Shown: positions 9,801 to 21,500 of the stretch, piece by piece
Position numbering within the stretch: position 1 is the first letter of the stretch
How the letters are laid out: every line of letters starts with the position of its first letter
Assembly (NCBI GenBank): GCA_025917655.1
Contig: CP084609.1
Span: 2,232,001-2,296,000, forward strand
Direction of reading: 5' to 3'
Source of the DNA: Chlorella sorokiniana
Lineage: Eukaryota; Chlorophyta; Trebouxiophyceae; Chlorellales; Chlorellaceae
Length of the DNA stretch: 64,000 bases
Position numbers and translations under genes: made by a program
The notes under the pieces: model-generated
Seen by the model: the letters and a program-made list of their open reading frames with translations, nothing else
Told to the model about the DNA's origin: nothing
Database searches by the model: none

Positions 9801-12294
9801 GCAGCGCCGCTGCCTCGGCGTGCACCCGCCGCTCGAAACAACGCCCAGCTGCAGCGCCTGCGGGGGCAGCGCGAGGCAACGCGGCAGGAAGATTTGCTGC
9901 TTCAAGAGGGGCCAGCGGGGGCGCCGTACACGCACACAAGCATGCAGCGCTGCCTGCCGCAGAGCGCCAAAAATGCGGGGCCCCGCATGCCTAGCGGGGG
10001 AGCACAACAGAGCGGCGCCTCCTTCGCACACCCTGAAGCAGAGCATCACTGCGAGCGGTACCCGGCAACCCAAGCCGCACGCACCTGCCAAACAGGGCGG
10101 GAAGCAGCCATCCGGAGTGGCCGGCAAGTCGTACCGCTGGATGGCTTCGGCCAGCGCCGCCGCCGCCGCCGCCTCCTCCTCCTCCGCTTCGCTGCCGCCG
10201 CCGCCGCCCGTCGCGCTTTCTTCCAGGTGCCGCAGGTAGGAGCCGAGCGCGCGCAGCACGGGCCCCTCCCCCGCCGCTATCTCAGCCGCCAGCGCCGCCT
10301 CCCAAGCCTCGCGGCCGGTGCCGCTGCAGCCCGGCGGCGACGCCATCCCCTCGACAAACGCGCCGCCCTCGGAAGCGGGGCCGGGGCTGGGCACAAGGCG
10401 GTCAAGGAGGCGGCCGCCGCTGCTGCTGTCCTCATCGCTGAAGCTGGCGCTGTTGGAGGTGCCATTGGAAGCGGCTGCAGCGGCATGGGGCGCAGGCGCC
10501 GCCGCCGCCACGTCGCCGCCGTAGCCCGGCAGCGCCGCCGCAGTCGGCCGCAGCGCGGGGCTGAGCGTAGAGTGGAAGGCTTCCGCCGCCAGCCGCCGCA
10601 GCTGCGCCGCCGCCCAAGCCCAGCCCGCCACTGGATTCGTCGCCGCCGCCGCTGCCAGCCGAGCCATTGGTCAACGCCGACGGTGCGCCCTGCGGCAGTG
10701 GCGGCAGCCGATCCAGCGGCGGCAGCGGGTCGTTGTAGCGCAGGCCCCGGGCCTGGAGCTCTGCAAGGGCAACAAACAAAAAAGAGAGATTTGCCGTGAA
10801 CCCATTTGTGACGCAGGAGCGGGAACACCTGCAAGCACACGACGGTGGCAGAGGGCCGGCCAGAGCCGTGCACCGCTCTATGGGCGCCGCTTAAAGCGGC
10901 GAGAGCCGCGTGCGCCAGGCCTCCCACCCCCAAAGTCGTCGCCGCCGTCGGCCAGAAGAGGGGCGCGCCACTCTTGCAGCGCGGCGCCGGGGGGCAGCGC
11001 CGACGCCGCGCGGCCCACGCCCTCTCGCCAGTCTGGAGCAGGGGGTGGGGAGCAGGGGAGTGGGTGTGGGCGGGTGGGGCGCAGGCCAACTTACGGCTAG
11101 GTTCAAATTACAGCTCGTCGCTGCTGCCAAGAAATGCCGGGTCAAAAACCTTGTAGTAATGCCGAGGCAAGCAAGCGGAGTGAAAAAGTGTAGAAGTCGA
11201 GTCAAGGCTGGGGCCGGTGCCAGCTACACGCAGGCCAGACCGCCTCTGGCAGCAGCAGCTTGAGTGCGGGAGTCGACCGTCGCACTACATAGGCGTGCCC
11301 CTCACCCGCCTCCACCTCTGCCTCGGCTACCACGCCGCCGCCGCCCAGCAGCTCCACCAAGGCGGGCAGCTCCCGCTCCCAGGGTCCCACCCGCACCAGC
11401 AGGCGGCTGCCGCGCTGGCGCAGCGAGCGGTCCAGAGAGGCGAGGGCCGAGCAGAGCGCTGCAGGCGGGACGGGGACGGGGCAAGCAAGGGGGTGGGGTG
11501 GGGTCCACGCCGCGTCGGTGCTTGCAGCACTGCTTCTGGGGCCGCTGGTGCGTGGGAGTGTGCAGAAGCAGGCCCCCAACATGTTCTTTTCCCACAAGCA
11601 GCCGGCTGGTGGGCTCCCCCTTTCAGCAGGGCTTGTTGCGGGGGGGGAGGGTTGCTGCTGCTTCCCTGCTGCTTCCTGCCGCATCACCTCAGCCCAGCGA
11701 GGCAGGTGGCCCCGCGCTGCACCCTCAGCCTGCGCCGCACCTTCGGCGCCGCCGCGGGAAGCACCAGGGGGCGTAGCGGGCGGGGTCGAAAACGAAGACG
11801 GGCTGCACGCCGGTGCCGCCCGCCGCGGCCGCCGCCGCGTGCCAGCCAGGGTGGTCGTCCAGCCGCAGGTCTCGCTTGTACCAGAGCAGCAGCGGGCCGC
11901 TGCTGCTGCCGCCGCCCGCGCGCCGCCGTTGCTGCTGCTGGCGGCGGCGCTGCTGCTGCTGGCGGCGGCGGCAGACGGGGCTTGGGCGCCCCTGCCCGCA
12001 GCGCTGCCCTTTGGTCCTGCCTGCAGGCAGAAATTTTACAAGCACAACCGCATCGCTCAGATCAAGCGTCCAGCTGCTAGGTTGTGCCAGGGGTAAGGGT
12101 CACTAGCAGGTGCGCAACCAACTCACCAAGGCGCGAGGCTGCTGCTGCAGGCGGCGCCGCCGCCTAGGTGCCGACCAGGCGACGCCAGCGCTAGCGCCTA
12201 TCTGCGGCTTTGTTGTGATCGAAGCAACTGCCAGAGGCTGTCTGGCCCGGCCAGGCGACCTTGCGCAGGAAGTTGACAGAAAAGTGGAAGACAT
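6854..12294 (-). CDS. Photolyase-domain / alpha-beta hydrolase fusion protein
   Basis: The N-terminal domain is the Rossmann-like half of the photolyase/cryptochrome family: LLLWYKRDLRLDDHPGW and VQPVFVFDPARY (about 11880-11780), then SLDRSLRQRGSRLLV (11470-11306) and an ALQEWRAPL block (11032-10928). The FAD-binding photolyase half is absent. After a glycine/alanine linker comes an alpha/beta hydrolase: AILLCHGFGAFS (9500), EHYRANVAALAAAGYDVY (9281-9173), VVVAGNSIGGFISASLAADY with the nucleophile-elbow serine (8712-8599), RVYPVRPERADAWLGGEIAR (7985-7846) and PHDEVPEQVNRHILQFI before the stop. Plants have the same fusion, plastid-targeted and of unknown substrate. The first exon (12294-12127) reads like a transit peptide, but its join to the next exon is not clean. 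Several blocks are out of phase by one base. The intron after HGFGAFS has a GC donor (9479). Confidence 0.75.
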
Positions 12295-12577
12295 GTCGTG
12301 GTTACCGTCCTGTGACTCTGCAAACAACGGAAACGTGTCGGAGGCGCAATCGCGGCTGTCAAATGTGGGCAGTTGAATAGGCAGCCCAGAAGGACGACTG
12401 CTTAGGAAGCAGTACGAGTTCCACATGGATCCCAAAGAATAAAGGTCGCCCTCCTGGGGCCCAGAATCGCATTTCTTATTGCGATCATCATCGAATTAAC
12501 ATTCTCGATTCGGTGCCAGCCTTGGCTACCCCGAATTTGTGACGCCATCGGCTAGCTGCAGCTGGGTGGGGTTCCTC

Positions 12578-13233
12578 ATGGGGCGTAAAGTCAAAATCGC
12601 GGGTATACGATCAAAGGTGCCTGCTGCCGACACCCTGACGCCCGCGAGTCAGGCCCCAGCTGCCCTCCCGCCCACCCCACACCGCCACAGCACAGCTGCT
12701 CACCGCCCGCTCTCCTCATCCCCCGCAGAACATCGAGACTGCCCTTGAAGAAGAGGAGACTGCCCTCACCACCGTGCACATGGCCATCAGCAAGCAGCTG
12801 AAGCGACTAGAGGTCCGCCTGCTGGGGTCGGCTTGGCGAAGCTCCCACTGCACGCGTCCCTGCTGGCAGCACACGCGCCAGGCCACTTGCCTGCCCTCAT
12901 GCTTTGCAGGTGGAGGAGCAGCTGCTGCAAGAGATGCTCAGGCAGGCAGAGGCCGAGGAGCCGGGGCTGGCGGCGCAGCAGCAGCAGGAGGCGCGGCAGG
13001 GAGAGCAGGAGCTGCAGCAGCAGCAGGAGGCGCGACAGCGAGAGCAGGAGCTGCAGCAGCAGCAGGAGGCGCGGCAGCGAGAGCAGGAGCTGCAGCGAGC
13101 GCAGGAGCGGCAGCGAGAGCAGGAGCTGCAGCAGCAGCAGCAGGCGCAGCAGCGAGAGCAGGAACTGCTGCAACCGCCGCCACAACAGCAACAACGGCGG
13201 CCGCAATACCAGCGGCCGCCAGACAGGCGATAG
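12578..13233 (+). CDS. Coiled-coil protein resembling SNAPC5, with a Gln/Glu repeat tail
   Basis: Three exons (12578-12616, 12729-12812, 12910-13233) join in phase to 148 residues starting MGRKVKIAGIRSK. Residues about 18-55 (EEEETALTTVHMAISKQLKR then LEVEEQLLQEML) resemble the small coiled-coil subunit SNAPC5 of the snRNA-activating complex, which runs EEETLL..., DQLNRLKVEELALQ. If correct, the product helps recruit RNA polymerases to snRNA promoters in the nucleus. The match is short and all-helical, so a different coiled-coil protein is possible. The rest is five tandem units of about 13 residues like QQQQEARQREQEL, then a Pro/Gln-rich end. The gene is divergent from the photolyase/hydrolase gene, with 283 bp between starts. 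Confidence 0.6.
12976..13170 (+). repeat. 39-bp tandem repeat within the coiled-coil gene
   Basis: Five in-frame units of 36-42 bases encode Gln/Glu/Arg heptad-like blocks. Length polymorphism between strains is likely. Confidence 0.85.
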
Positions 13234-13535
13234 CCATTTGATAATTCTTGCAGACATTTGACTGTTCTAGACCTGACACGACCTGTTCCCATCCTGATGC
13301 CGCTCCAATTCTTGTGCCACGCACATTCTCCACTATGCACAACACATGGCCACGACATCAGGAAAGTGTCACAATCAAAGCAAACTCGGCATACATTCCG
13401 TTGTCGCTCTGCGTTTAACATGGGCAAACACGTGGCTGCAAAGTCTTGCACTCCTGGCTTTGGTCATGACAGGCACAGCGGGCGCAGCAGAAAGTCAGCC
13501 TCCAGCCTTGCTGTGCTCCAATACACTACACCGAC
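13234..13535. other. Intergenic spacer
   Basis: About 300 bases between two same-strand genes, less GC-rich than the coding flanks. It holds the coiled-coil gene 3' UTR and the aminotransferase promoter. Nothing else recognised. Confidence 0.5.
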
Positions 13536-16500
13536 ATGTCGATCGACAGGCAGCGATTGAAGGCTTTGATTGAGCAGGAAGAGGCCACGTACCTTCGCGC
13601 CCACCCGAAAAGCCATGCTCTGTACCAGGAGGCTCGTACCTGCCTGCTGGCAGGCGTCCCAATGCACTGGATGTGAGTCGAAGCTCTGGTGTGCACCTTC
13701 GCTGGGAAAACCTAGGGCGCTAGGGCAGGGTCTCCCGGCGTGGCCCGCCTCTTGGCAGCCTTTGCAGCCGTTTTGAGCTGCCTGTGTGCTCTCAAAAGCT
13801 CTAATGCGCGATCGATCCCGCCCATCCGAGCGCCAGGCCCGTCGAGCGCCAGGCCCGTCCTTGCCGCCGCCTGCCCTCAGGGTGCGCTCCGCCGGCAACC
13901 AGTTCCCCATCACCGTTGCCGAGGGCCAGGGCGCGCGCTTCAGAGACGTGGACGGCCTGGAGTACGTCGACTTCTGCCTGGGCGACACGGGGCGATGGCG
14001 GGGCACGCGCCTGCGGCCACTGTGCAGGCGCGTGGTGGGGCAGCGTCGCGCAGGTGGCTTACCCAGCTAGCTGCTTAAAGAGGTTCAGTCGCACGATTCT
14101 GTTTGTATGCAGGCCATAGCGCGCGCGCCGCCGCCGGATGCACCTTCATGCTCCCCACCGAGGACGCGGCGTGGGCGGGGCGGGAGCTCACCCGCCGCTT
14201 CGGCCTGCCCTACTGGCAGTTTGCGCTGACCGCCACGGACGCCAACCGCTTCTCCATCCGCTTGGCGCGGTGCGACGGTGGTGTGTGTGTGCAGGGGAGG
14301 GGAAGCACTGTGGGCTTGGCTGTGTGCGGCAACAATCATCACGCCATCCATGGGCTGGGGGCAGGGACGCAGCGTGGGGTTGACGCCTTCAGAGACCTCA
14401 GTGGGCAAGCTTCGGGGTGTGAGGGTCGAGGAGGGAGGGAGAGGTGGAATCAACCATTCTGCTCATTTGTCCGCTGCACCTTCTGTTCGCGCAACGCACT
14501 GCCGGGGCAGGCACACACATCTGAAGTCCACAAGCATCGCCGCCCTCCAGGCGCATCCCCACTCGCACCCCGCCATGGCACGCTGTGTTTGTGCGTGCGC
14601 TGTGCAGGCACGTCACGCGGCGCCCCAAGATCCTGGTGTTCAACTACTGCTACCACGGCTCCGTGGACGAAACATTCATCACGCTGCAGTGAGCCCCGCA
14701 TCCCGGCGCTGTTTCCTCTGTTGTGCTGGCTTCAGAGGGCCAGGCCCCACTGCGCCGCCGCATCTGCCATGGTGCCAGCCCCGTCCCCCTGTGCTGCCAT
14801 TACCAAGCGTCTGACGTGCCGCAGGCCTGACGGCAGCGCTGTGCCGCGGGCAGGCAACGTGGGCCCTCCCGTGGATCCAAACCTCACGACCAAGGTGGGG
14901 CCGGTGCTGGGCGGGGGTGAGGGCAGGGCTGGGAGCCGGGGCGAAAGAGGGATGGATGCATTTTTGTTGATGCAGCATGCATGGAAGGAAGATGATGGGG
15001 CGAAGGCTGAGCGGGGTTGTTGACGCCGCCCTCCGCTTCCGCGCCCCGCGTGCGAGTGAAGGTGGTAGAATTCAACGACGTGCCGGCGCTGGAGGCGGCA
15101 CTGGCTCCAGGCGACGTTGCAGCCGTGCTCGCAGAGCCCGTCATGACCAACATCGGTGCGGCGGCGGGGGGGGGCGGCAGCCTGCGGGCGGGCGGGGCAG
15201 GGCCGCTCTGCGCCCGAAATCCCGCCAACACCCGCCGGGCTCACATCCTCGTGCAGCATCTGGGCGGGGCCTCCATCCTGCAGCCACAGCTAAACGCAAG
15301 CCTTCGTTCGCTGGGGTGCACCGCTGCGCTTTGAATGCAGCGTGCTCAGCCGCTCGCGCCGTTGTGAGCCCCGCAGGCATCATCCACCCCGACCCCGGCT
15401 TCCACGCCGCCCTGCGGGACATCTGCGATCGGTGGGTGTGGGCGGGGCGGAAGGGTGTAACTCAATCAATTGTGTGTGGAAGGGGGCTGCTCTGCACCGG
15501 GCAGGTCACCATGTCTCGTTTAGACGCCCCCAACCCCCCGGCTACCCCCACCCCCATTCCCACCACCACCCACCCACCCACCCACCGCCCCACACACCAC
15601 CACAGCAGCCACCACACACACGCACGCGCGCACCTCCCCCGCAGCACCGGCACCCTGCTCATCATCGATGAGACCCACACCATCTGCGCTGGGCCGGGGG
15701 GGGTACACGCGCGCCGCAGGCCTGCGCCCGACATCTTTGTGCTGGGCAAGCCGATTGCGGGTGGGTGGGCTGCTGGGGCCGGCGTTGAGGGCAAAGGGGG
15801 GGTGGGGGCTTGGATGACTGTGTGCTGGGCAAGCCGATTGCGGGTGGGTGGGCGGCTGGGGCCGGCGTTGAGGGCAAAGGGGGGGGCTTGGAAGACTGTG
15901 GGAGGGGCAGGGGCCAGGGGAGCGGAGCTCCACCTGCTGGCAGCGTTCGGGGGCTAGCGCGCGCCGCGCACCTCTCTCCTGCATCTCAGGCTGGGGTGAC
16001 GCCTTTCATTCTGACCTGTTTGCCGCCCAGACTTGAGCAGCTGAGCCAGACGTGTGCATCGTGCCTGGCTGCCAGGCGGCGTGCCGGTGGCGGTGTACGG
16101 CTTCACCGCTGAGCTGGCGCGGCGGCTGGCAGGCAGCATCCGCACAGATGAGAGCGACACGGGCGGCATTGGCGGCACGCTGGCGGGTGCGCTGCGTGCG
16201 CTGCGTGGCCACGCCGCTCCTCGCCCCAGTCTCTTTGTGCTTGCGACAGCGCCCGGCGTGGTGACTGCCAGCAGGCCTGTGGCGGCCTCGCCACCCGCTT
16301 GCTGCTCTGGGGCAGGGCTTTGCGGGGTTGAGGGCAGCTGCCGCTCTCACCAGTCGCCGCCCACCGCGCTTTCCTCCCTGCCAGGCAACGCGCTGAGCAT
16401 GGCGGCGATGCGCGCCACCCTGGAGCACGTGCTCACCGAGGAAGCCTTCAGGCAGGTTCCCGCCAGCTTCCCGCCTCCCGATGGACGCGCCCGCTCGACA

Positions 16501-17191
16501 GCGCTGACTCGCTCATGATAGCGAAAGATCAGCCTGTGTGGGCAGCCTGTCCGCGCCGCTGCCTCTGGCCAGCGCTGTGACCTGAATCTTTGGAATCGCG
16601 CACTCGCACCTGCACGCAAAGACGCTGCTTCTGAAACCCCCACTGACCCTGCATCCCACCCCCGCCGCCTTTCCGTCAGGCACACCATCGCGCTGGCCCA
16701 GCGCTTTGAGGCAGGCGTGGCGGCGGTCATCGCGCGCCACCGGCTGCCCTGGATCGTCAAGCGCCTGGGCTGCCGGGTGGAATATTGGTTCCGCCCGGCG
16801 GCGCGCGCTGCGGGGGAGGCCGCCGCCGCCGTGGACCCCGACCTCGACGCGTTCATGCACCTGGCGGCGCTGAACCGCGGCATCATGCTGACCCCCTTCC
16901 ACAACATGGCCCTCATGGCGCCCCAGACGCGAGAGGAGGATGTTGACAGGTGCGCCGCCCCTTCCCGCTCCCGCCTCGCCCACAGCAATGACCTGTCAGC
17001 AAACCACCCTCCTGAACTCTTTTGCACCCGCACACACCACCAGCACCCTGGCCCGCACCAGCCTTGCAACTGCTCTGTCCCCCTCTTGGCCCCGCCTTTC
17101 CCCCCCCCCCCCCGCCCTGCCCTGCAGGCACACCGCGGTGTTTGCCGAGTGCGTGGAGCTGCTGCTGGGGCTGCGGGCCGCGCGGCTGTGA
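13536..17191 (+). CDS. PLP-dependent class III aminotransferase (glutamate-1-semialdehyde aminomutase-like)
   Basis: A fold-type I PLP enzyme of the subgroup annotated in bacteria as aspartate aminotransferase family; substrate unknown. Twelve exons were read: 13536-13672, 13881-14027, 14113-14270, 14608-14688, 14825-14894, 15062-15155, 15377-15431, 15645-15760, 16076-16186, 16385-16451, 16680-16949, 17128-17191. Landmarks are LLAGVPMHWM, GARFRDVDGLEYVDFCLGDT, FGLPYWQFALTATDANRF, ILVFNYCYHGSVDE, VVEFNDVPALEAAL, LLIIDETHTICAGPGG (PLP-contacting Asp), FVLGKPIAGG (likely Schiff-base Lys) and HNMALMAPQTREEDVDRHTA. Two introns have GC donors (14027, 16451). One-base frame losses occur near 13990 (expected GDTGAMAGH) and 14128, and a +1/-1 pair near 15705-15730 replaces the expected YTRAAGLR. 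An 83-bp duplication repeats the exon 8 donor. Confidence 0.85.
15535..15625 (+). repeat. (CCA)n/(CCCA)n/(CA)n tract in an aminotransferase intron
   Basis: Simple-sequence pyrimidine/CA tract leading into the acceptor at 15644. Confidence 0.7.
15739..15901 (+). repeat. 83-bp tandem duplication spanning a splice donor
   Basis: The segment starting gtgctgggcaagccgattgc at 15739 is repeated at 15822 with few changes. Copy 1 holds the last 22 bases of aminotransferase exon 8 and its gtgggt donor, so copy 2 carries a second exon end and donor inside the intron. Confidence 0.85.
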
Positions 17192-18076
17192 GTCGTCAAC
17201 CTCGCGGGGCCCCGGCAGCAGTCGGCTGCACACCGCGACACAAACTGAAGCCATTGCATTCCTTATCCCTCACATATGTCTTTTCTGCATCACAGAATTC
17301 TTTCCTAAACACCCTTGCGCATTTCTACACTGCCTCCAGCAGTCGAGAACTTGCATCACCGTGCCTCCACCCTCATAACATGTGCGCCTTACATGCAACA
17401 GCTACGGCACAGGGCGCTGCGCTTTGGCACAACGGATTGCAAGGAATGTTCCCAGGTCTGGCGTGGGTATCTATGGGTGGGGGCGGGATGGGAGCTGAGG
17501 TGCAGGGGTGAACGGAATGGCAGAGGAGCGGACAAACCACGCTGAAGCAAGCAGCAGGGCTGGCAAAGCAACGGGAAGAGGGGCGACGACAGGTCACGGG
17601 AAAGAGGTATGTGGGTAGAACAAGGGCAAGGCAGCGGGCGCTTGGTGAGAGGGGAAAATCAGGCGACGCTGCTTTGGATGAAACACAGGCAATTGCAAAG
17701 GCGGGGCGCAGAAAACTGGGTGCCGACGAGGCTGGCTTGCGCTAACAAGGGGAGTTGGCGTGAGGGAAGATGGGCAGGGCGCAGTAGGCCGGGTGGGGGA
17801 AGCTGGAAGTGCAGGAGCGGCGGGCAAGATGCGCTTCTGCTGCTACAAGCTGGGTCTGGCGCTGCTTTTTTCCAGGGCCTGCATCGGGCATTGCACGGCC
17901 AGAATCAGGCCCGGGTCAGGCAGATGGAAGACAACATCGTGTCACCTCCCACATCTGTGGCAGTAGATCCAGCAGAAAGCCAACGACAAGCTGGTTCACC
18001 GCACAGTCTCAACTAACCATTGTCGTGCGAGCACCTCGCACCTGACAGACTGGCGGCGCTCGCGACGAGCGGCGGC
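17192..18076. other. Intergenic region with no gene recognised
   Basis: About 880 bases after the aminotransferase stop. Short ORFs occur in several frames, but none shows a family motif, a splice pattern or a plausible start. The first part is probably 3' UTR. Confidence 0.5.
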
Positions 18077-18286
18077 TCAGTCCTTCTTGGGCGGCGCATT
18101 GTCGGGGCGCGCCTGCTCCTGCTGCACATCAACATTCTTGGGACTGCTGGGCGGCGTAGTGTCGAGCTGCTGGACTCTGCCGAGCAGCCTGCCGGAGAGT
18201 CTGCCCTGGGCGTCTCCAGCCGCCAGGCGATTCAGCTGTTGCGCCGCCAGGGCGGGTGAACCATGTACTTCAATCTCAAAAGCCAT
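18077..18286 (-). CDS. Possible small protein, 69 residues
   Basis: A single uninterrupted ORF from ATG to TGA encodes a hydrophilic protein starting MAFEIEVHGSPALAAQQLNR and ending ARPDNAPPKKD. Composition is more balanced than the surrounding random GC-rich ORFs, with an amphipathic first half and a polar tail. There is no signal peptide, membrane helix or recognised family. It lies between the convergent ends of the aminotransferase and FAD oxidoreductase genes. It could be a single-exon gene, one exon of a larger one, or chance. Confidence 0.3.
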   Translation of the reverse strand: MAFEIEVHGSPALAAQQLNRLAAGDAQGRLSGRLLGRVQQLDTTPPSSPKNVDVQQEQARPDNAPPKKD

Positions 18287-18544
18287 TGCGGCGCGCCCGT
18301 GACGGATGCCGGGGTTGCGGGAGTGGGCGGGAAAACTGTGTTACGTGAGTCCAGGGCGCTCCGAATGGATCGCAAACACTGCTCGGTTATGCCAAAGACG
18401 AGGAAATAATGATAACACTGGGCCCAGCCAACCAAAAGGCTGGTTCCTCATGCAGTTGCCATCTTCTGGGGAAAGGTAAGGAAGGCAATCTCGATGATCC
18501 CAAGGGTGTGTTCACAAGCTTTCAAGCGGCAAGGCCCCGCTCCG

Positions 18545-21500
18545 TCACGAGCTGCCGCCCCCTGCTGCCGCTGCCGCCGCCAACGGCGCCTTGGCGGCGC
18601 TGCCACCGCTCCGCGCAAGGTCTGCCAGCACAGCCTCTGCCGCCACGCGCCCGACCGCAGCGCGCCGTCCAGCGTGGCACTGAAGCGGTGGTCGCCGCAC
18701 ACGTAGAGGCCGTCGCCCAGGCTGACGGGGCGGAAGAGGTCGGTTGGCGGCGCCTGCACGGCGGGAGTCCCGCAGCAGGCACACCTTGTTCCAAATCCCG
18801 CCAGTGCCTCTGTTTGTCCAGCCCATGCACGGCGTACCCTGGCCTGCTGCTCCCGGCCATGCAAACAGAGGCTCGCGGCGCCACCGGGAAGCCAGCATCA
18901 GGCAGGCGCGCTTGGTGAAGCACCCCACCTGGTTGGGCTGCGCAAACGGGATGCGGTACGTCTTCAGGTGCTGCCACGCCGCCACCTCGTCCTGCCCAAA
19001 CCAGCCGCCCAGCTCGCCCTTCACCCCCTCAATCAGCTGCTGCTCAGACAGGTGGTCCAGGGTGCCGACGGTGGACACCGACACCAGCGTCTGCGGGCAG
19101 TGTAGGCAACACCACAAAAGTCGAAAGGAGAGAAAACAAAAAAACACGGAACCAAAGGGAGGGACCGGTCGAAACCCACCACGCTGGGAGCGGGCAGCCG
19201 CCTCCGTGCGAGGAGGCCAGCAGGGCGGGCAGACCGCTGCAGCGCGCGGGCGGCACCGCAAGTTTGCAAGCGGGCTCCAGCGGCCCCCCGTGGCGTGGCC
19301 GGCCACCCGCCAGCAGCGCGTACCTGGCCGGGCGGCGCGTAGCTGCGGGCCACCTCAGACGGGAAGCACATGTTGTTCACCAGGCCGCCGCCTTCGCCCG
19401 CAAGGTACAGCGTGTTGCCGGGCCTGACGGGCGGGTGGAAGCGAGTGAGTGTGAGCAAGCGTGGGTGGCGAGGGAGGCAAGGTGAGGGGGAGGGAGGGGG
19501 AGCTGATGGCTGAGCGCCCAACATTGCAAGCAGGTTTGGAAAGGAGCAGAGGCAGCGGCAGCTGCTTTGCAGCAGAGCCAGGGCAGCAGGCCCGGCAAGC
19601 AGAGGGGCCGGCTGCCGCAGCGCAGGCCCGCCCACCTGGCCGGCCGCGGCGCTTTGAAGTAGAGGCAGCAGGTGCCGACGCCGGGGCCGCCTTGCTGGGC
19701 GCGGTCTGCAGCGCGGGGCCCAGCAGCCGCTCCGCTTCCGGCCCCTCCACCGCCACCACCACCGCCCGGGCCGCCAGCGAGCCTCCCCCGCCAGCGCCAC
19801 GGCAGCGGGGCCGCCGCCGCCGGCGCCCGTCACCGCTGCAGCCGCAGCGTTGAGGCGGATGGCGCCTGCGGGCAGCCGCGCTGCCAGCTGGTCTGCCACG
19901 GCTCCGATGCCATCCGCAGGCAGACAGTTCAGACCTACAGGAGGAGCAAGGGGGTGGGGGGCAGCAAGGTGTCGTGGAAACGCTCGGCGCCTCGGGCAGG
20001 CCTCCAAACAGCCGGCAGGCAGGCGGCTGCCCCCTGCAGATCCATCCTGGAGCAGGCCACCCAATGCGCAGGCCGAGTGGCACGCAGCCGCAACGCAACA
20101 GCCGGCCCAGCCCCTTCCGTGGCCAGCGTGCGGCGGGGGGCAAGGCCAGGCGGGCCCCGCGGAGGGCAGGCGGGCAGGCGGCTGCCAGTAGTGCATTCAG
20201 GAGGGGTCTGGGGGCTGGCGAGCGCGCACCCGTGGCCAGCATGCGCATGACGAAGGAGAAGAGGCGGGAGGAGGTGCCCAGGGAGCGGTCGAAGAAGATG
20301 CCGCCCAGGAAGGGGCGGAAGAAGCGGTCGACGATCTCGGGGAGAAGCCCTCGGCCTGCGGCGGCGGACGTGAAGGGTACAGGTTTCCTTACTCAAACGT
20401 CAGAACTTAGCATTCCATTATTAAGCATCAGAATGGGTTGATGGCGGGCTACGCGGAGAGAGGGGGAGGCAACCGCAAGGTTGTGTCTGTGGATAGAACG
20501 CCAGGAACGGCGCAGGCGAGAAGGAGGTGCGTGGGATTGGGTTGTTGGAAGTAGCAGGGGCAGCTTTCGCATGTGTATATGCAGGGGGCCTGCGTTGGCG
20601 TCAGAAGGGCTGGCCCCGTCCGTGGAGGCGTGCAGCGGTTGTGGGGCCGCCCCCGACCCATGTGGGCACCCATGCACAGCGGTGCCTACCGGCCTCCCAG
20701 CAGCACCCACCCGCAGCCGCTCTTCGATGGTGGTCTCTGGGGCGGTGAAGAGGCTGTCCAGCGGGCCCAGCAGGCTCTTCAGCCGGAACAGGCCCACCAG
20801 CAGCTTGTCGCGCACGGAACCGACGGGGTTGGGGAGGGAGGCCAGACCGTCGACAAGGTGCCTGGGTGGGTGGGTGGGTGGGTGGGTGGGGGGGTGGGGG
20901 TAAGTTGGGGGATAGGGCGTTGGGGGTAGCAGCAGGCCGCTCGAAATGGTGGGCAGACGTGTGGGCGGGGTGGGGACAGGAAGGCAGCATGCTGCTGAGC
21001 CCGCTCCCGCGGGCAAGGCAGGCGGTTGAGGCAAGTGGCTGGGTGCCAGCCCAGCCTGCCAGTCCGGCCAGCTGCCCGCACCCCCACACCACCCCCTGCC
21101 CCTTGCTGCCGCTGTCCTGCCCGTGAGCATGCAGAGGCACGCTGGTGGGGCAGAAGAAAGACGCCGCCGCACCTGAAGGGGTCTGCCACCCGATGGAAGT
21201 CACCCGCAAAGCGCACGAGCGCGCCGGCATAGAAGGGCTGCAGGTCGAGCTCGTCGTAGTCCAGCGCTGCCTGCAGAGAACGTGGATGGAAGCAGTGAGG
21301 AAGCAGCGTGCCGGCAGGGGGAAGCGGTGGGGGTGGGGGCTGGGGGCCATGCGGGAGAAGAGGTTGTGCAGGCGCAGGAAGCAGCTGTTCGCCCGCCAGG
21401 CTGCCTGGCTCAGCAGGGCAGGCTGTAACTGAAACAGCTGCGCAGCTCGCATGCTGAACAGGCATGCAGGGTTGCAAGGGCAGCTGCGTGTGAAGCAGGG

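Noticed and set aside
12976-13170. CRISPR-like array
   Set aside because: The 39-bp units are contiguous, coding and without spacers.
13740-14078. Independent plus-strand ORF overlapping aminotransferase exon 2
   Set aside because: It carries the expected GAMAGHAPAATVQ only because of the one-base shift near 13990. It is part of the same enzyme, not a second gene.
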